A stretch of DNA of 64,000 bases from Euglena gracilis (lineage: Eukaryota; Euglenida; Euglenophyceae; Euglenales), in contig CP154956.1 in NCBI GenBank assembly GCA_039621445.1, positions 14,682,166-14,746,165 of the forward strand, written 5' to 3'. The notes under the pieces were generated by a model. That model saw nothing but the letters and a program-made list of their open reading frames with translations, had not been told where the DNA came from and ran no database searches. How positions within the stretch are numbered: the first letter of the stretch is position 1; each line of letters starts with the position of its first letter. Made by a program: the position numbers and the translations under genes. Positions 43,884 to 53,710 of this stretch are shown here, one piece after another.

Positions 43884-45132
43884 GCAGTGTCCCAGCGCAA
43901 TCATGGGGTCGCTCAGCAGCAAAGCGAGATTCAACGTCCCTATTCCCAAAAACCCCCCTCCCCTAAAAAGTGCACGGGTGCGCACCCTTTTGGGACGTAG
44001 TTTCGGACCCCAAAGCGGTGCGCACCTATTGTTTTAGCAGTTGCCAAAGAAAGTCATATCAGATGCCTAAATTGAATACAATGTCATTGACGAGTCCTTG
44101 TGCTCAACCCCACGGCGTGAAAGCGCACCCCAGTTGGGTGAGGAGGAAAACGTGCCATTTTCCTCCTCACCCAACTGTGATTGAGCACACTTCATTGCCA
44201 ACGGAGTCCAGTCACCCATCAAACACGTAACCCCCCCACCTCCGAATAGAAGCCCCCCCCCCCCGGTTTTCGACCAACTTTCCGAATAGTGCCCCCCCCC
44301 CGAATGTGTATGGGGGTGTGGGGGGGGGAGGTAAATGTCCAGTGGGGGCTCCAGTTTTTGCAATACCTCTAAATGAGGGTTGTGTGATTTTAATGCTCCA
44401 ATGCATTTGCAGCAAATTTGACATGGTTTGGAAAGGTGGGACATGTAGACCCACAAAGAAACTTCTTCGCTAATGCTCGGAACCCCTGGTTTTCGACCAC
44501 TTTTCCGAATAGTGCCACCCCGAATAGAAGCCCCCCCCCCCTCGGTTTTCGACCAACGTTCCAAATAGTAGCCCCCGGGGGTTTCTATTCAGGGGGGTTT
44601 TATAGCAAATAACCATTTTGCTGTCATTGTCTGCTGCTAAACCAAAATCGAACAAAGGGCACAGAAAAACCTGAACGTGCCATGCACAACAGTGCATTTG
44701 CGAAGGAACCCCCTTTCACACCTTCATGTTTGGCAGAAGCCATGTGCTTTGTGCCGCACTTCCACCCCGCAAAAAAATACCCCACGTATTGTCGGAGCCT
44801 TCACAAACACAAACACAAACACACTCCTTGGAAATACTGAATTGCCTGCAAGCTGTCATTGCATTTGCATTTCGCCTCACCCATCTATCCTTTTTTTTGG
44901 GAAGATCTTGTACTCTTCATTGGTGGTCCACCCTCTTCATCCAATCCGTCTGACATGAGATTGACCGAAGAAAAACATGCAAAAACACCAAACTTCACGT
45001 TCATTGCCTTTGCGATTGCAGAATTTTCATGCCGTTGGCAGGCACTTTTATTCCGGTTATTCCGGTTTATTCCAGTTTTCGCTATTCTGGGTTATTTTTG
45101 TTTATTCCGGACCGGAATATCTCCCGGCCCCT

Positions 45133-45622
45133 GATTAGGGTTAGGGTCACGGTCATGCTTGACCCTGACCCTAATCATAACCCCAACCCTGTTCCCAACA
45201 TTAAGCTCCAAAACTACCGCTTGCGGAAAACGTTTCCCGCACTGGCAGAATTTCACAGGGAAAACAAGGGGGTCCCAGTAGTTTTACCTGGACGGCCGAA
45301 GTCCCCGTTGGGAACAACCACTGGGCCCTCCCCCCCGGGGGGCAGCAAATTGGCGTTGCCATAAATACATAAATGCGCATACACACAGAGAAGCCGCAAA
45401 TGCCCCAACTCAGATGCGTTGCAGAATCATCAAAATCAGAATGCAAAGAACTCCATTGGTGTGTCATCATCCTCCTGGAAACCCATCCTCCCGCCAAACA
45501 AAATTCAATTGAGGGAGGAACCAATTTGAACCCCAATGTGTCCATCTACCCATATATCTGTAGATCTGTACCCATCCATCAATGTTTGTGTTTTTACATA
45601 CAAATACGTTCAAATATAAATA
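45133..45622. other. Dispersed repeat stretch
   Basis: 45370-45520 (ACACAGAGAAGCCGCAAATG ... CTGGAAACCCATCCTCC) is nearly identical to 46395-46515 on the other side of the element at 45623-46340. Confidence 0.6.
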
Positions 45623-46340
45623 CAGTAGGGAAACTAAATAGTGGGACACCTGAAAATTTTGTGGGTCATACCCAACCCCCAGCCCAAAGCCTCTGCCAGC
45701 TCATGGGATGTGGTGATGGTGTGTGCCATCACCACATGTTTTGGCCATGTTTTTGCCCAAATTGGTCGGCACGTCGAGGCCATCGCCCCACCAGCCCATG
45801 TTGACAGGGGTTGTTAACTTGCATTGTTCAAAGTAGGGGTCCAATGCCACTCGCTGCAGTGTGAGCCGCCTCGTCCCCTTACCTGGCTGGGTTTGCTTCG
45901 GAGCCCAAAAGGGGTCAAGAAATGGAGAAATCCTGCTCGCACAGGATTGGCCTGAATTTGGCGCAGCAGCAGAGCTGGCTGGGGCACTGCTGCGTGGGGC
46001 AGGGCCATGCCAGTGTGCACACACCATCACCACATCCCATGCAGGGGTTTTTTTTTAAGACCGGGGGGGGGGCACAAAAAAAATGGCCGAAAAATCGCGA
46101 AAAGTGCTAAAAATAGCATTTTTTTTTGCGCCTGCGGCGCCCAAAAGTATATCCCACCCCCCTCCGGGGGACCCCCGGGGGGGGGGGGGGGGGGGCTCGG
46201 CCGGACCCACCCACCCACCCCCCGGGGGGTCCACGACTAAAAAAAACCCCTGATCCCATGAGCTGGCAGAGGCTTTGGGGCTGGGGGTGGGGTATGACCC
46301 ACAAATTTTTCAGGTGTCCCACTATTTAGTTTCCCTACTG
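45623..46340. mobile_element. 718-bp TIR element, CAGTAGGGAAACTAAATAG type
   Basis: About 90-bp inverted ends: CAGTAGGGAAACTAAATAGT ... and its complement ending CCCTACTG, continuing through GGGACACCTGAAAATTTTGT and CCAGCTCATGGGATGTG. No target duplication can be defined in the AT-rich flanks. An M-family MITE is nested in the right arm. Confidence 0.75.
46042..46252. mobile_element. M-family hAT-like MITE, copy 4
   Basis: CAGGGGTTTTTTTTTAAGACC to GACTAAAAAAAACCCCTG, with perfect 8-bp target duplication ATCCCATG at 46034-46041 and 46253-46260. The shortest M copy. Confidence 0.95.
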
Positions 46341-46714
46341 AATATATATAAACATAAATGTGAATAAAAATAAATTCAAATATAAATACATCCCTGTGCA
46401 TACACACAGAGAAGCCGCAAATGCCCCAACTCAGATGCGTTGCAGTATCATCAAAATCAGAATGCAAAGAACTCCATTGGTGTGTCATCATCCTCCTGGA
46501 AACCCATCCTCCCACCAAGCAAGGTTCAATCGAGGGAGGAACCAAATGATGGCCCTGGACAGACCTGGTGCTACGGTCACCGCACTCCCTCCCTCAGCTG
46601 GAATGCCACCCCAAAGGCGCAGAAAAAAATTTCGGGCAGTGCCATGGTTAGTTGGGGGGGACCCCCACCCTCCGGGTGGGGTCGGCCACACCTTAAAATT
46701 CAGCCCAATCGCCC
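46341..46714. repeat. Right copy of the ACACAGAGAAGCCGC repeat
   Basis: 46395-46540 matches 45370-45520 in the same orientation. What follows up to 46714 is C/G-rich and unassigned. Confidence 0.55.
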
Positions 46715-46835
46715 ATCCATTGTATTTTTTCGACTCTTCAACCCCATTCGAGCTCTGCTCTGGCCTTTGGCTCAAAAAAGGTCCCTTAAATGCGGACTTT
46801 GAATAAACAAATCCCGTCCTTCAAAGACTGCCCTA
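46715..46835. repeat. S-family dispersed repeat, fragment
   Basis: CGCCCATCCATTGTATTTTT, CCCATTCGAGCTCTG and CCCGTCCTTCAAAGACTGCC keep the S-family order. Confidence 0.45.
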
Positions 46836-46920
46836 TTGGCTTCCCAGAATTCTTTGTGCAATTATTTTTCCTGCTCCAAGGATGACAAAAAAACTGCAGG
46901 AATCCCTAAAAAAAAAGACC

Positions 46921-47193
46921 TGCAGTAGTGCACGTTTTCGTCCTCTGCTGTCCAGCTTTGCCACACACGCAGGCGGGTTTGCGAAACCGTCCCCTCTGAC
47001 ATAAGAATCAGCCAAGAATTGGGCGTGCTGGGAGAATGTCCCGGTTGGAATGACAGCAGGACAACATTGCGGGCATTAGGGACCCGTTGGGAAACACCAC
47101 CTAGGCCATTCCCTGCATCTGTTGCAGTGCTTGGTGCTTTCCGCCACGCCGTTGCTTCACAATCCCCACGCATCCATGCAGGCCAGGCCTCAT
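46921..47193 (-). CDS. Possible coding exon of unknown function
   Basis: The minus strand holds an open frame with balanced, protein-like composition (for example NVVLLSFQPGHSPSTPNSW and TRLRVWQSW). It begins after an AG (CATGAG) near 47193 and could end at CTGCAG before GTCTTTT near 46921. No family is recognised. The MITE at 47225-47320 lies just upstream. It may be an exon of the desaturase neighbour or of another gene, or a chance frame. Confidence 0.25.
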
Positions 47194-47224
47194 GCAGGGG
47201 GGGGGGACGCAACGCGGACCTGTG

Positions 47225-47320
47225 CATGCTTGTGCTTACCGACCGGGGGGGGGGTGCTATAGGGTGCCTGCCCCTAGCACCCCCCCCCGTGGGGTAGGCA
47301 CCCAACTAAGCGCAAGCCTG
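47225..47320. mobile_element. hAT-like MITE, CTTGTGCTTA family, 96 bp
   Basis: CATGCTTGTGCTTACC to GCGCAAGCCTG, with perfect 8-bp target duplication GACCTGTG at 47217-47224 and 47321-47328. Smallest mobile element in the window. Confidence 0.92.
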
Positions 47321-47328
47321 GACCTGTG

Positions 47329-48002
47329 CCGTTCTGTTATGTAACAAAATCTCATAAATCATTCACATGTTTTCTCCCACAAACACACAAACATCAGCAA
47401 GACAGTGTCTACAAAGAATCCAATCCAAAATTTGAAAAACTGAAACCAGCTGGAAAAAGGAATTCAAAAAAACTTTAAAGCCCCAAAAGCTGCCTCGAGA
47501 CACCTTGATTCGAAAAAAAAATCCTGCATAAAAAATAGGGTCCACACCTCAATGACAAAATGGCTCAGACAAATCAAAACAAAAAAACTTTGGCAATATA
47601 ATCATTCTGAACTGGGTAACAATGGCAATAAAACTTGTGATATAATTTTGACCTTTCATAAGCGCTGAATTTTTTTCGATACATGTTTTCTTGACAGTAA
47701 AACAACGGTGGACATATCCTCTAGAAAGTGAAGGCACAAGGAAACCCAAACAAATGTGCGCACTTCTCACATCAATAAAAAGGCCCAGAAATTCCCAAAT
47801 CTTCCTTTTAGTTGGGTGCACACTTTGTTAGAAAAAAAACTCACATGCCTGAACGCACGCACACACGCCCACATGCGCATTCACTCCAGACAGACAAACA
47901 GAGAGACAGACGCACGCACGTACATATGCAAACGCACGCAGAGACAAACAGGCAGACAGAGAAAGTGAGTGCAACACCAATTCAGAAACGTGAATCAAGC
48001 GA
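47329..48002. other. No gene seen; 3' flank of the desaturase
   Basis: AT-rich, then a CA-rich simple stretch (CGCACGCACACACG, about 47850-47970). This would hold the 3' UTR of the desaturase gene that ends at 48003. No clear polyadenylation signal can be assigned. Confidence 0.35.
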
Positions 48003-48119
48003 TCAATCAAGCAAGCAAGCAACGCCCTGTCTCCGGTACGCATCCTCCCCCTTGTACTGCACCACCCCGTTCTTGACGTCGTCCACAAACCAGCAGTCCT
48101 GCAGCGTGGTCATGAACGC
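48003..48119 (-). CDS. Fatty-acid desaturase, last exon
   Basis: Encodes the C-terminus: AFMTTLQDCWFVDD, then NGVVQYK, and stops at TGA (48003-48005). It matches the tail of Delta12/omega-3 desaturases (A-W-E-CxxVEPDxGVxxY). The exon starts after TTGCAG in phase 0. If the exon began further upstream, after CACAG, six extra residues would be added; the shorter version gives the family spacing from the DDTP of the previous exon. Confidence 0.75.
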   Translation of the reverse strand, partial: AFMTTLQDCWFVDDVKNGVVQYKGEDAYRRQGVACLLD

Positions 48120-48680
48120 CTGCAAGATGCCGGCAGGCGCCTGTGCTCCAGGGGAGTGGAGCTGCATCTGCCTTCAGGGAACGTTGGCACTCCGTTGGCG
48201 CGGGACAGAAACGTTTACTTGGTGAAGGGGGGGGGCATGTTTCCCAAACCCACTCCTCAACAATTCTACAACAATCCCAACCATAAATTCACATTTAAAA
48301 TCCGGGGGGGGGGGCACTTTCCCCCCGGCCCAAACGCTCCCACCCAATTTTTTTTGAAAAACCACCTGCCCACGACACATCCAGCCAAAAGGAGCCAAAA
48401 CCCCTGAAAAAAATTTCAAGCATCAAAAAATTTCATCTGGACAAACTTGATCCATATCCATTATTTTGTCATCACATCAATGTTAATTACAAATAACATA
48501 TAATTAATTTTTCATTCATCGATCACAGAATTTGGAAATAGGATTTAATGCAGGTCACCTGCTCCCCTTGCCCACCAACCGGGTTCCAGCACCCCCAACC
48601 AGGGGCAGGGGTGGTCATGCGCACGCCTGGCAGCCATGGGGGGGGAACAAGCCTGGCTCCGACAGAACGCAGGGAAGAGC

Positions 48681-48767
48681 CTGGGAAGGGGTGTCATCGT
48701 AGCGGTAATGCTTCCCCAAAATGGGTTTGATGGCCTCCGTTGCAGCCATGAGCCGGTAGTGGGGAAT
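48681..48767 (-). CDS. Fatty-acid desaturase, penultimate exon
   Basis: 87 nt, 29 codons: IPHYRLMAATEAIKPILG, then YRYDDTPSQ. This is the segment after the third histidine box (IPHYHaxEATkAIKPvLG.yY.yDdTP in the family). The acceptor is CCGCAG. The only donor that joins the last exon in frame is CAG/GCTCTT, so the intron 48120-48680 would be GC-AG. No GT donor fits. Confidence 0.85.
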
Positions 48768-49048
48768 CTGCGGACAGAACGGAAATGGAGCGAGCACCCC
48801 CAACTTGCGAAATGCGAATTTTTTTTGCTTTTTTTGCTTTTTTGCAAGTTTTTTGAAAACTTTTGAAAAAAACTTGCAAACAAATTTGGGAACGTACGCA
48901 AACCAAACCATCAGGGAAGAATAGCCTTCAGATCTCGGTCAGTGATATCGAAGCCTTGAGATGCATCACTTGAATCATGAAAACGGACCAATCAAAGCAG
49001 TCTTAAAAAAAAGGCCACATGAACCCCAGAGTTTGAGGTGGGTGGGTA

Positions 49049-49275
49049 CAGGTTTTTTTTAAGACCGGGGGGTCCCCCCCCCCACCCACCTCTGTCCCGG
49101 GGGACCCATTCACTTTTCCCCGAAAATAACAAAAAATCGCGGAAAGTGCTAAAGATGGCACTTCTTTTCACAAATTTCCAGCGCCTTTGGCACCGAAAAA
49201 TGTATCCCACCCCCCCTCTCCCTCTCCAGGGGGACCCCCCCCCCCTGGATGGGGCTCGGCTAGACCCACCCACCA
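49049..49275. mobile_element. M-family hAT-like MITE, copy 5, incomplete
   Basis: CAGGTTTTTTTTAAGACC starts it and the M core follows (CAAATTTCCAGCGCCTTTGG). The right TIR is absent. It is missing from the paralogous tandem copy. Confidence 0.65.
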
Positions 49276-49620
49276 GGGTTCGATATAAGGACAGGTGGGG
49301 GGGGGGTGGTCCGGACCCCCCCTGCGGGCCAGGAGGGGGGGGGACACCCCCCAACCTAAATAGTTGCGCGGTCTGGGTTACCGAATTTTGGCCCGGCGCT
49401 TCGCCGAAAATTTTTGACCCCCCAAAACGACCAAAAGTGCCATTTTGGGCACTTTTTGGGCAAAAATGTGCCAAAAATGCAAAAAATTTTCGGCGCAAAG
49501 CGCCGGAGGAAAAAATCGACCCTTTTTGGGGGGGGGCCTCGGGAACCCCCCCGAGGGTCGGTCCGGACCCCCCTGGCAGGTGGGGGGGGGGGGGCCGGAC
49601 CCCCCCCGCTGCGGGCCGGG

Positions 49621-50155
49621 CAGGGAAGGATGGGAAGCCTTGAGGGGGGGGGGGGGGGGGGACGCCCCCCTCCCGACACGGGGGGGGGGGGGGTGGGTCG
49701 GACCCCCCCCTCCTACCTCGAAACTGAGGGGGGGCCGAAAATTTTTCGATTTCATGGACGGGCAAAGGGCCGGAAAAAGGGTCGAAATTGGTCAAAAATC
49801 CCTGATTTTTTCTTTGAAAATCGATCCAAAAATGCTCATTTTTTGAAATTTTTTGAACATTTTTTGGGGGGAAAACACCAACACATCAAAAAATGGGCAA
49901 TATGTCCAAAAGTGAGCAAAAGGGGTGTTTTTTGCTCATTTTCCGGCGCGCAGCGCCGGAAGAAAAGTTTCTGCTATTTTTGGCACCCGTCAAGGAGGGG
50001 GGGGTGAGGAGGGACCGGACCCCCCCTCCCAAAATCTAGTGTGGGGGGGGGTGGTCCGGACCCCCCCCTACCACCTTACCCCCCCAGGGGGGGGGGTGGT
50101 CCGGACCCCCCCCTACCACCTACCTCAATACCGAAGGGCTTCCCATCCTTCCCTG
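49621..50155. mobile_element. F-family hAT-like element, copy 2, 535 bp
   Basis: TIR CAGGGAAGGATGGGAAGCC ... GGCTTCCCATCCTTCCCTG. Perfect 8-bp target duplication GGGCCGGG (49613-49620 and 50156-50163). The second copy of the tandem duplication has an uninterrupted GCGGGCCAGGAGGG near 50970, an empty site. No ORF is meaningful inside. Confidence 0.95.
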
Positions 50156-51060
50156 GGGCCGGGAGGGGGGGGGGGTTGGGGGGGACACCCCCCCACCTAA
50201 ACCATGTACGCCCTCCTTATATCAAACCCTGCCACCCACCCTCCCCCTGCCGGGGTCCAAGACTAAAAAAAAAACAACCCTGGTTGCAGCCATGAGCCGG
50301 TAGTGGGGAATCTGTGGGCGGAACTGAAATGGAGCACCCCCAAATAGACGCAGCAAAAAAAACTTGCAACCAGAACACAGGCAAACCAAACCATCAGGGA
50401 GGAAATAGCCTTCAGATCTCAGTCAGTGGTATCGAAGCCTTGAGATACATCACTTGAATCGTGAGAAAAGGCAGTCTTGAACAAAAAAAGCCACGGGAAC
50501 CCCCACGGTTTTGAGAGTGGGTGGGCGGGCGGATTTGGGGGCGCACCAAAAGTCACCAGGCGGGATGGTCCGGCCTGAATGCCCCGGGGAGGGGGGGAGA
50601 TGTGGACGGGATCATATTGTTGCTTACCCCCTCCCCACGGTTTGATATAAGGACAGGTGGGGGGGGGTCCGGACCCCCCCCCCCTGCGGGCCAGGAGGAG
50701 GGGGGGGGGGAGGGGAGACACCCACCCCCCCACCTAAACAGTGGCGCGGTCAGGGTGACCGAAAATTTTTGACCCCCCCCAAAACGACCAAAAGTGCCAT
50801 TTTGGGCACTTTTGGGGCAAAAATGTGCCAAAAATGCAAAAAAAATTCGGCGCAAAGCGCCGGAGAAAAAAATTGACCCTTTTTTGGGGGGGTCCCGGGA
50901 ACCCCCCCCCCCGAGGGTCGGTCAGGACCCCCCCTGGCAGGTGGGGGGGGTCCGGACCCCCCCCCCTGCGGGCCAGGAGGGGGGGGGGGGGGGGGGACAC
51001 CCCCCACCTAAACCATGTACGCCCTCCTTATATCAAACCCTGCCCCTCCCCCGGGGGGTC

Positions 51061-51202
51061 TAAGCAATCAGTCAATCTGAAAAACCAGTCAGTCACACCC
51101 CAGGGGTGGCAACACGGACCCTCAGATGACGCAACACAAAAAACCCTTAATGAAACACAAAATACACAAATTCGGTTTTATCCCCCCTCCCCTAGTCGTA
51201 TG
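51061..51202. other. No gene seen (intron)
   Basis: Intron sequence of the desaturase gene; contains AATCAGTCAATC / CCAGTCAGTCAC short repeats also present near 55730-55985. Confidence 0.35.
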
Positions 51203-51400
51203 AACGGGTTCCTGCAACCTGTGACTGGGGGGTGGTCGTAAATGTGGTGGCGGTCGTAGGTCAGGTGGTGTTAAATTTTTTGCAACCTGCAACCTGTGAC
51301 CGGGGGGGGGGGGTCATAACACCCCCATGACCTGCAACCTGTGACCAGGGGGTGGTCGTAAATGAGGGGTGGTCGTACGACTCGGGGGGGGGGGGGGTAT
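51203..51400. repeat. Short tandem repeat, CCTGCAACCTGTGAC type
   Basis: GCAACCTGTGAC followed by a G run and GGTCGTAAATG, three imperfect copies of about 60-80 bp. Confidence 0.7.
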
Positions 51401-51639
51401 GAACTTTCCAGTGGTCCACGGTCATTACCGGGTCAGTGAAATCCAAAAGGATGGATTAGGATCAGAGTTCATTTAGGACCCTGCCAAGCCCCCCTCCCTC
51501 CTGGGGGGGAGGGGGCTCAGGGTGACGGGGTCAATAATGGTCCAAAAGTTTTCTTTTCTTCAGCGCTTTGCACCGAAAATAGAGGCAACCACCCCCCTCT
51601 GAGGGAAATCCCCGCTCTTGGACCAACCCCCAGGAGCCA

Positions 51640-52021
51640 AATTTCTTTGTCCATTTTCCTGTATATTTTCATTGAGTGTGCTGGGACAGCGGAGATTTTT
51701 TTTTATTTCCTTCAGGACCGCCCTGCCCAGAATTTGAGTGCTTCGGAGCCGACTGCTTGCCAATGCACCAAACATTCTTGTCAAATATTTTTTTCTTTTA
51801 AGTTTGGTCATGGGGGGGTGTGGTCCGCCCTGAAAGAAACTGATTCTTGGCATCCTTGGACCATCGCCCATCCACCCAAATCATCAAAAAATGTGTTTTG
51901 GACTTTTTAATTTTGGACCCCGTTCAAGTCCCAGTCCGGCCCTTGGTCGGCCCTTTGGCCGGGGGGGGGGGGTCCTTGCGAAAATGAAAAAAAACTTTCC
52001 TGTCCCTTAAAGACCGCCCTG
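51640..52021. repeat. S-family dispersed repeat, copy 5
   Basis: CAGGACCGCCCTG, TCCTTGGACCATCGCCCATC, CGTTCAAGTCCCAGTCCGGC (B-box-like, 51921), then TCCCTTAAAGACCGCCCTG. It ends about 30 bp downstream of the exon ending at 52056. Confidence 0.7.
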
Positions 52022-52055
52022 ATTCTGGGAGACATTGAACAGGAGATGGGCACAC

Positions 52056-52172
52056 CCGGGTGAAGAAAATGTGGTGCACCACATGCCCGTCCGAGATGTG
52101 GTGGTGGAGGTGGTCGATGACCCGGCCGTAGCCGAGGTTGAACGGATCAATGAGATGACGGTAGGTGCGATC
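52056..52172 (-). CDS. Fatty-acid desaturase exon with the third histidine box
   Basis: 117 nt, 39 codons, phase 0 at both ends. Encodes DRTYRHLIDPFNLGYGRVID, then HLHHHISDGHVVHH and IFFTR. HVVHH is the third His box, which ligands the di-iron centre of membrane fatty-acid desaturases; HxISDxHVVHH is the Delta12/omega-3 form. The acceptor is CACACAG. The donor is CGG/GTGTGC. FTR joins IPHYR of the next exon. Confidence 0.9.
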
Positions 52173-52596
52173 CTGTGTGGCGACCGACGACATTCCACCA
52201 CATCCCTTTTGTTAAATGAAGCCACCGGATGCAGGTGCAAAGGTCTCAAGGTGGTGGTCATCACGTAACATTTTGGTTTTGGAGATTTTTTATTAATTTT
52301 AATTTTATTATTTTTTATCAAATTGCCCGTGGCAGATGTTTTTGTTTGTTGGGATTGACAACTAAAACCAGAACAACCAAATGACTGTGAAATTGGAGTT
52401 CTTCCACATCCTTCGTCGTTCAAAAAAGTTTTTGTGCACTGTTTATCCGCCCAAACATAAAAAAAAAATGTTTCTGACCTGTTAATTTTCAGCCTTGTTT
52501 GAGCCCTAGATTTTTCCGGCACTAAAGGCAGCCCTCAGACAGTCCTTCCGCAAGCAAAAGCCTGTCACCCAAAAGAGGCCTGGCAAAGAGGCACAC

Positions 52597-52755
52597 CACA
52601 GTGCTCAGCGCCCCCCGCAAGTAATTCCACGTATTCCCCTTGAAGAAGAGAGCATTCTTGTCGGTGTGCTGCATCAGGGTGACGAGGTCCAGCCAGCACA
52701 CGAAGATCATGTACGGTGCGATGCCCACTTCCACCGCCCCTCCGCCGGGGCCCAG
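52597..52755 (-). CDS. Fatty-acid desaturase exon with the QHTD motif
   Basis: Encodes APYMIFVCWLDLVTLMQHTD, then WNYLRGALSTV at the 3' end: the last membrane segment and the LQHTD...W.YLRGALaTvDR motif of Delta12/omega-3 desaturases. The donor is GTG/GTGTGC, and STV joins DRTY of the next exon in frame (intron 52173-52596, 424 nt). The exon start after TTTTTGAAG is less sure; it adds a Gly-rich stretch (LGPGGGAVEVGI) not usual in the family. Confidence 0.85.
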
Positions 52756-52984
52756 CTTCAAAAATGGAAATTTGGGGCTGGCTGGCAAAAAGCTGCTACT
52801 GACCCCCACTCTGGCTGGGATTGGCTCCCCTGGAACTGTGCGCGGACGTGGAACAAAACAATTGCCAAAAACTGAAACAGGAACCCTGCTCAAAATGCTT
52901 AATAAAATTTAAAAAAAACATTTTTTTGGCTTGCCCATTTTCGACCGTTCTTCGGCGGAGGGTCCAGGGCAAGGATCGATATGG
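52756..52984. other. Intron sequence
   Basis: Start (towards lower coordinates) of the 2.7-kb intron 52756-55450. Nothing else is seen. Confidence 0.35.
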
Positions 52985-53710
52985 CAGGGATGGATGGGAA
53001 GCCTTGAGGGGGGGGGGTCGGACCCCCCCCCTCCCGACACGGAGACGGGGAGGGGGGGGTCGGACACCCCCCTCCTACCTCGAAACTGAGGGGGGGCGGA
53101 AATTTTTTCGATTTCATGGACGGGCAAAGGGCCGGAATCGGGTCGGAATCGGTCAAAAATCCCTGATTTTTCTTTGAAAATCGATCCAAAAATGCTCGTT
53201 TTTTGAAATTTTTTGAACAATTTTTGGGGGGAAAACACCAACACATCAGAAAATGGGCAATATGGCCAAAAGTCAGCAAAAGGGGTGTTTTTGCTCATTT
53301 TCCGGCGCGCAGTGCCGGAAGAAAATTTTCTGCTATTTTTGGCACCTGTCAAGGAGGGGGGGTGGGGGGTCCGGACCCCCCTCCCAACATCTAGGGGGGA
53401 GGGGTGGGCCGGACCCCCCCCCCTACCACCTTACCCCCCTAGGGGCGGGGGGGGTCGGGACCCCCCTACCAACTCCTCCTCCCCCCCCCTTGTCGTTGAC
53501 ACGCCAATGTTCCAGGAGAGTGCCGTTGACACGGGGGGTGTGTCAACGACACGCCATGTCAATGTCACTGTGATTCAATAGGTAGTGTTCCAGAAAAGTG
53601 TCGTTGACACGGGGGGTGTGTCAACGACACGCCGTGTCAACGACAAGGGGGGGGGAGGTCCATCAATACCGAAGGGCTTCCCATCCAGACCCACCACCCT
53701 GCCTCCAATC
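52985..53710. mobile_element. F-family element, copy 3, with a nested insertion
   Basis: Left end CAGGGATGGATGGGAAGCC, core as in the other two F copies, right arm CCGAAGGGCTTCCCATCC. The right end continues differently and no target duplication is seen, so one end is damaged. The right arm is interrupted at 53489-53647. Confidence 0.75.
53489..53647. mobile_element. Insertion with GTTGACAC palindromes
   Basis: Starts CTTGTCGTTGACACG and ends GTGTCAACGACAAG, inverted. Inside are two copies of CGTTGACACGGGGGGTGTGT followed by CAACGACACGCC, each with its own palindrome. Absent from the other two F copies. Confidence 0.75.

Larger units (their letters stand above)
42976..45132. mobile_element. 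2157-bp hAT-like element with TTATTCCGG subterminal repeats
   Basis: The left end CAGGGGCAGGGAGATATTCC and right end GGAATATCTCCCGGCCCCT are inverted. GATTAGGG flanks both (42968-42975 and 45133-45140). Each end has several TTATTCCGG units, a layout typical of transposase subterminal sites. No transposase frame is seen, so it is non-autonomous. Two M-family MITEs and C/G repeats with CCGAATAG (44230-44610) lie inside. Confidence 0.75.
48739..51060. repeat. Tandem duplication inside a desaturase intron
   Basis: Two diverged copies, about 48739-50281 and 50282-51060. Shared landmarks in order: exon start with acceptor (48739-48790 and 50282-50325), ACCAAACCATCAGGGA, TATCGAAGCCTTGAGAT, GATATAAGGACAGGTGGG, the CGGCGCAAAGCGCCGG hairpin, and AAACCATGTACGCCCTCC. 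Copy 1 also contains the M-family copy at 49049 and the F element at 49621-50155; copy 2 lacks both. The duplicated exon piece (IPHYRLMAA with its CCACAG acceptor, about 50282-50312) stops where the rest of the exon is missing. Confidence 0.8.

Noticed and set aside
45133-45190. TTAGGG/CCCTAA-like stretch as an internal telomere repeat
   Set aside because: Only a few irregular units; the first GATTAGGG is explained as the TSD of the element at 42976-45132.
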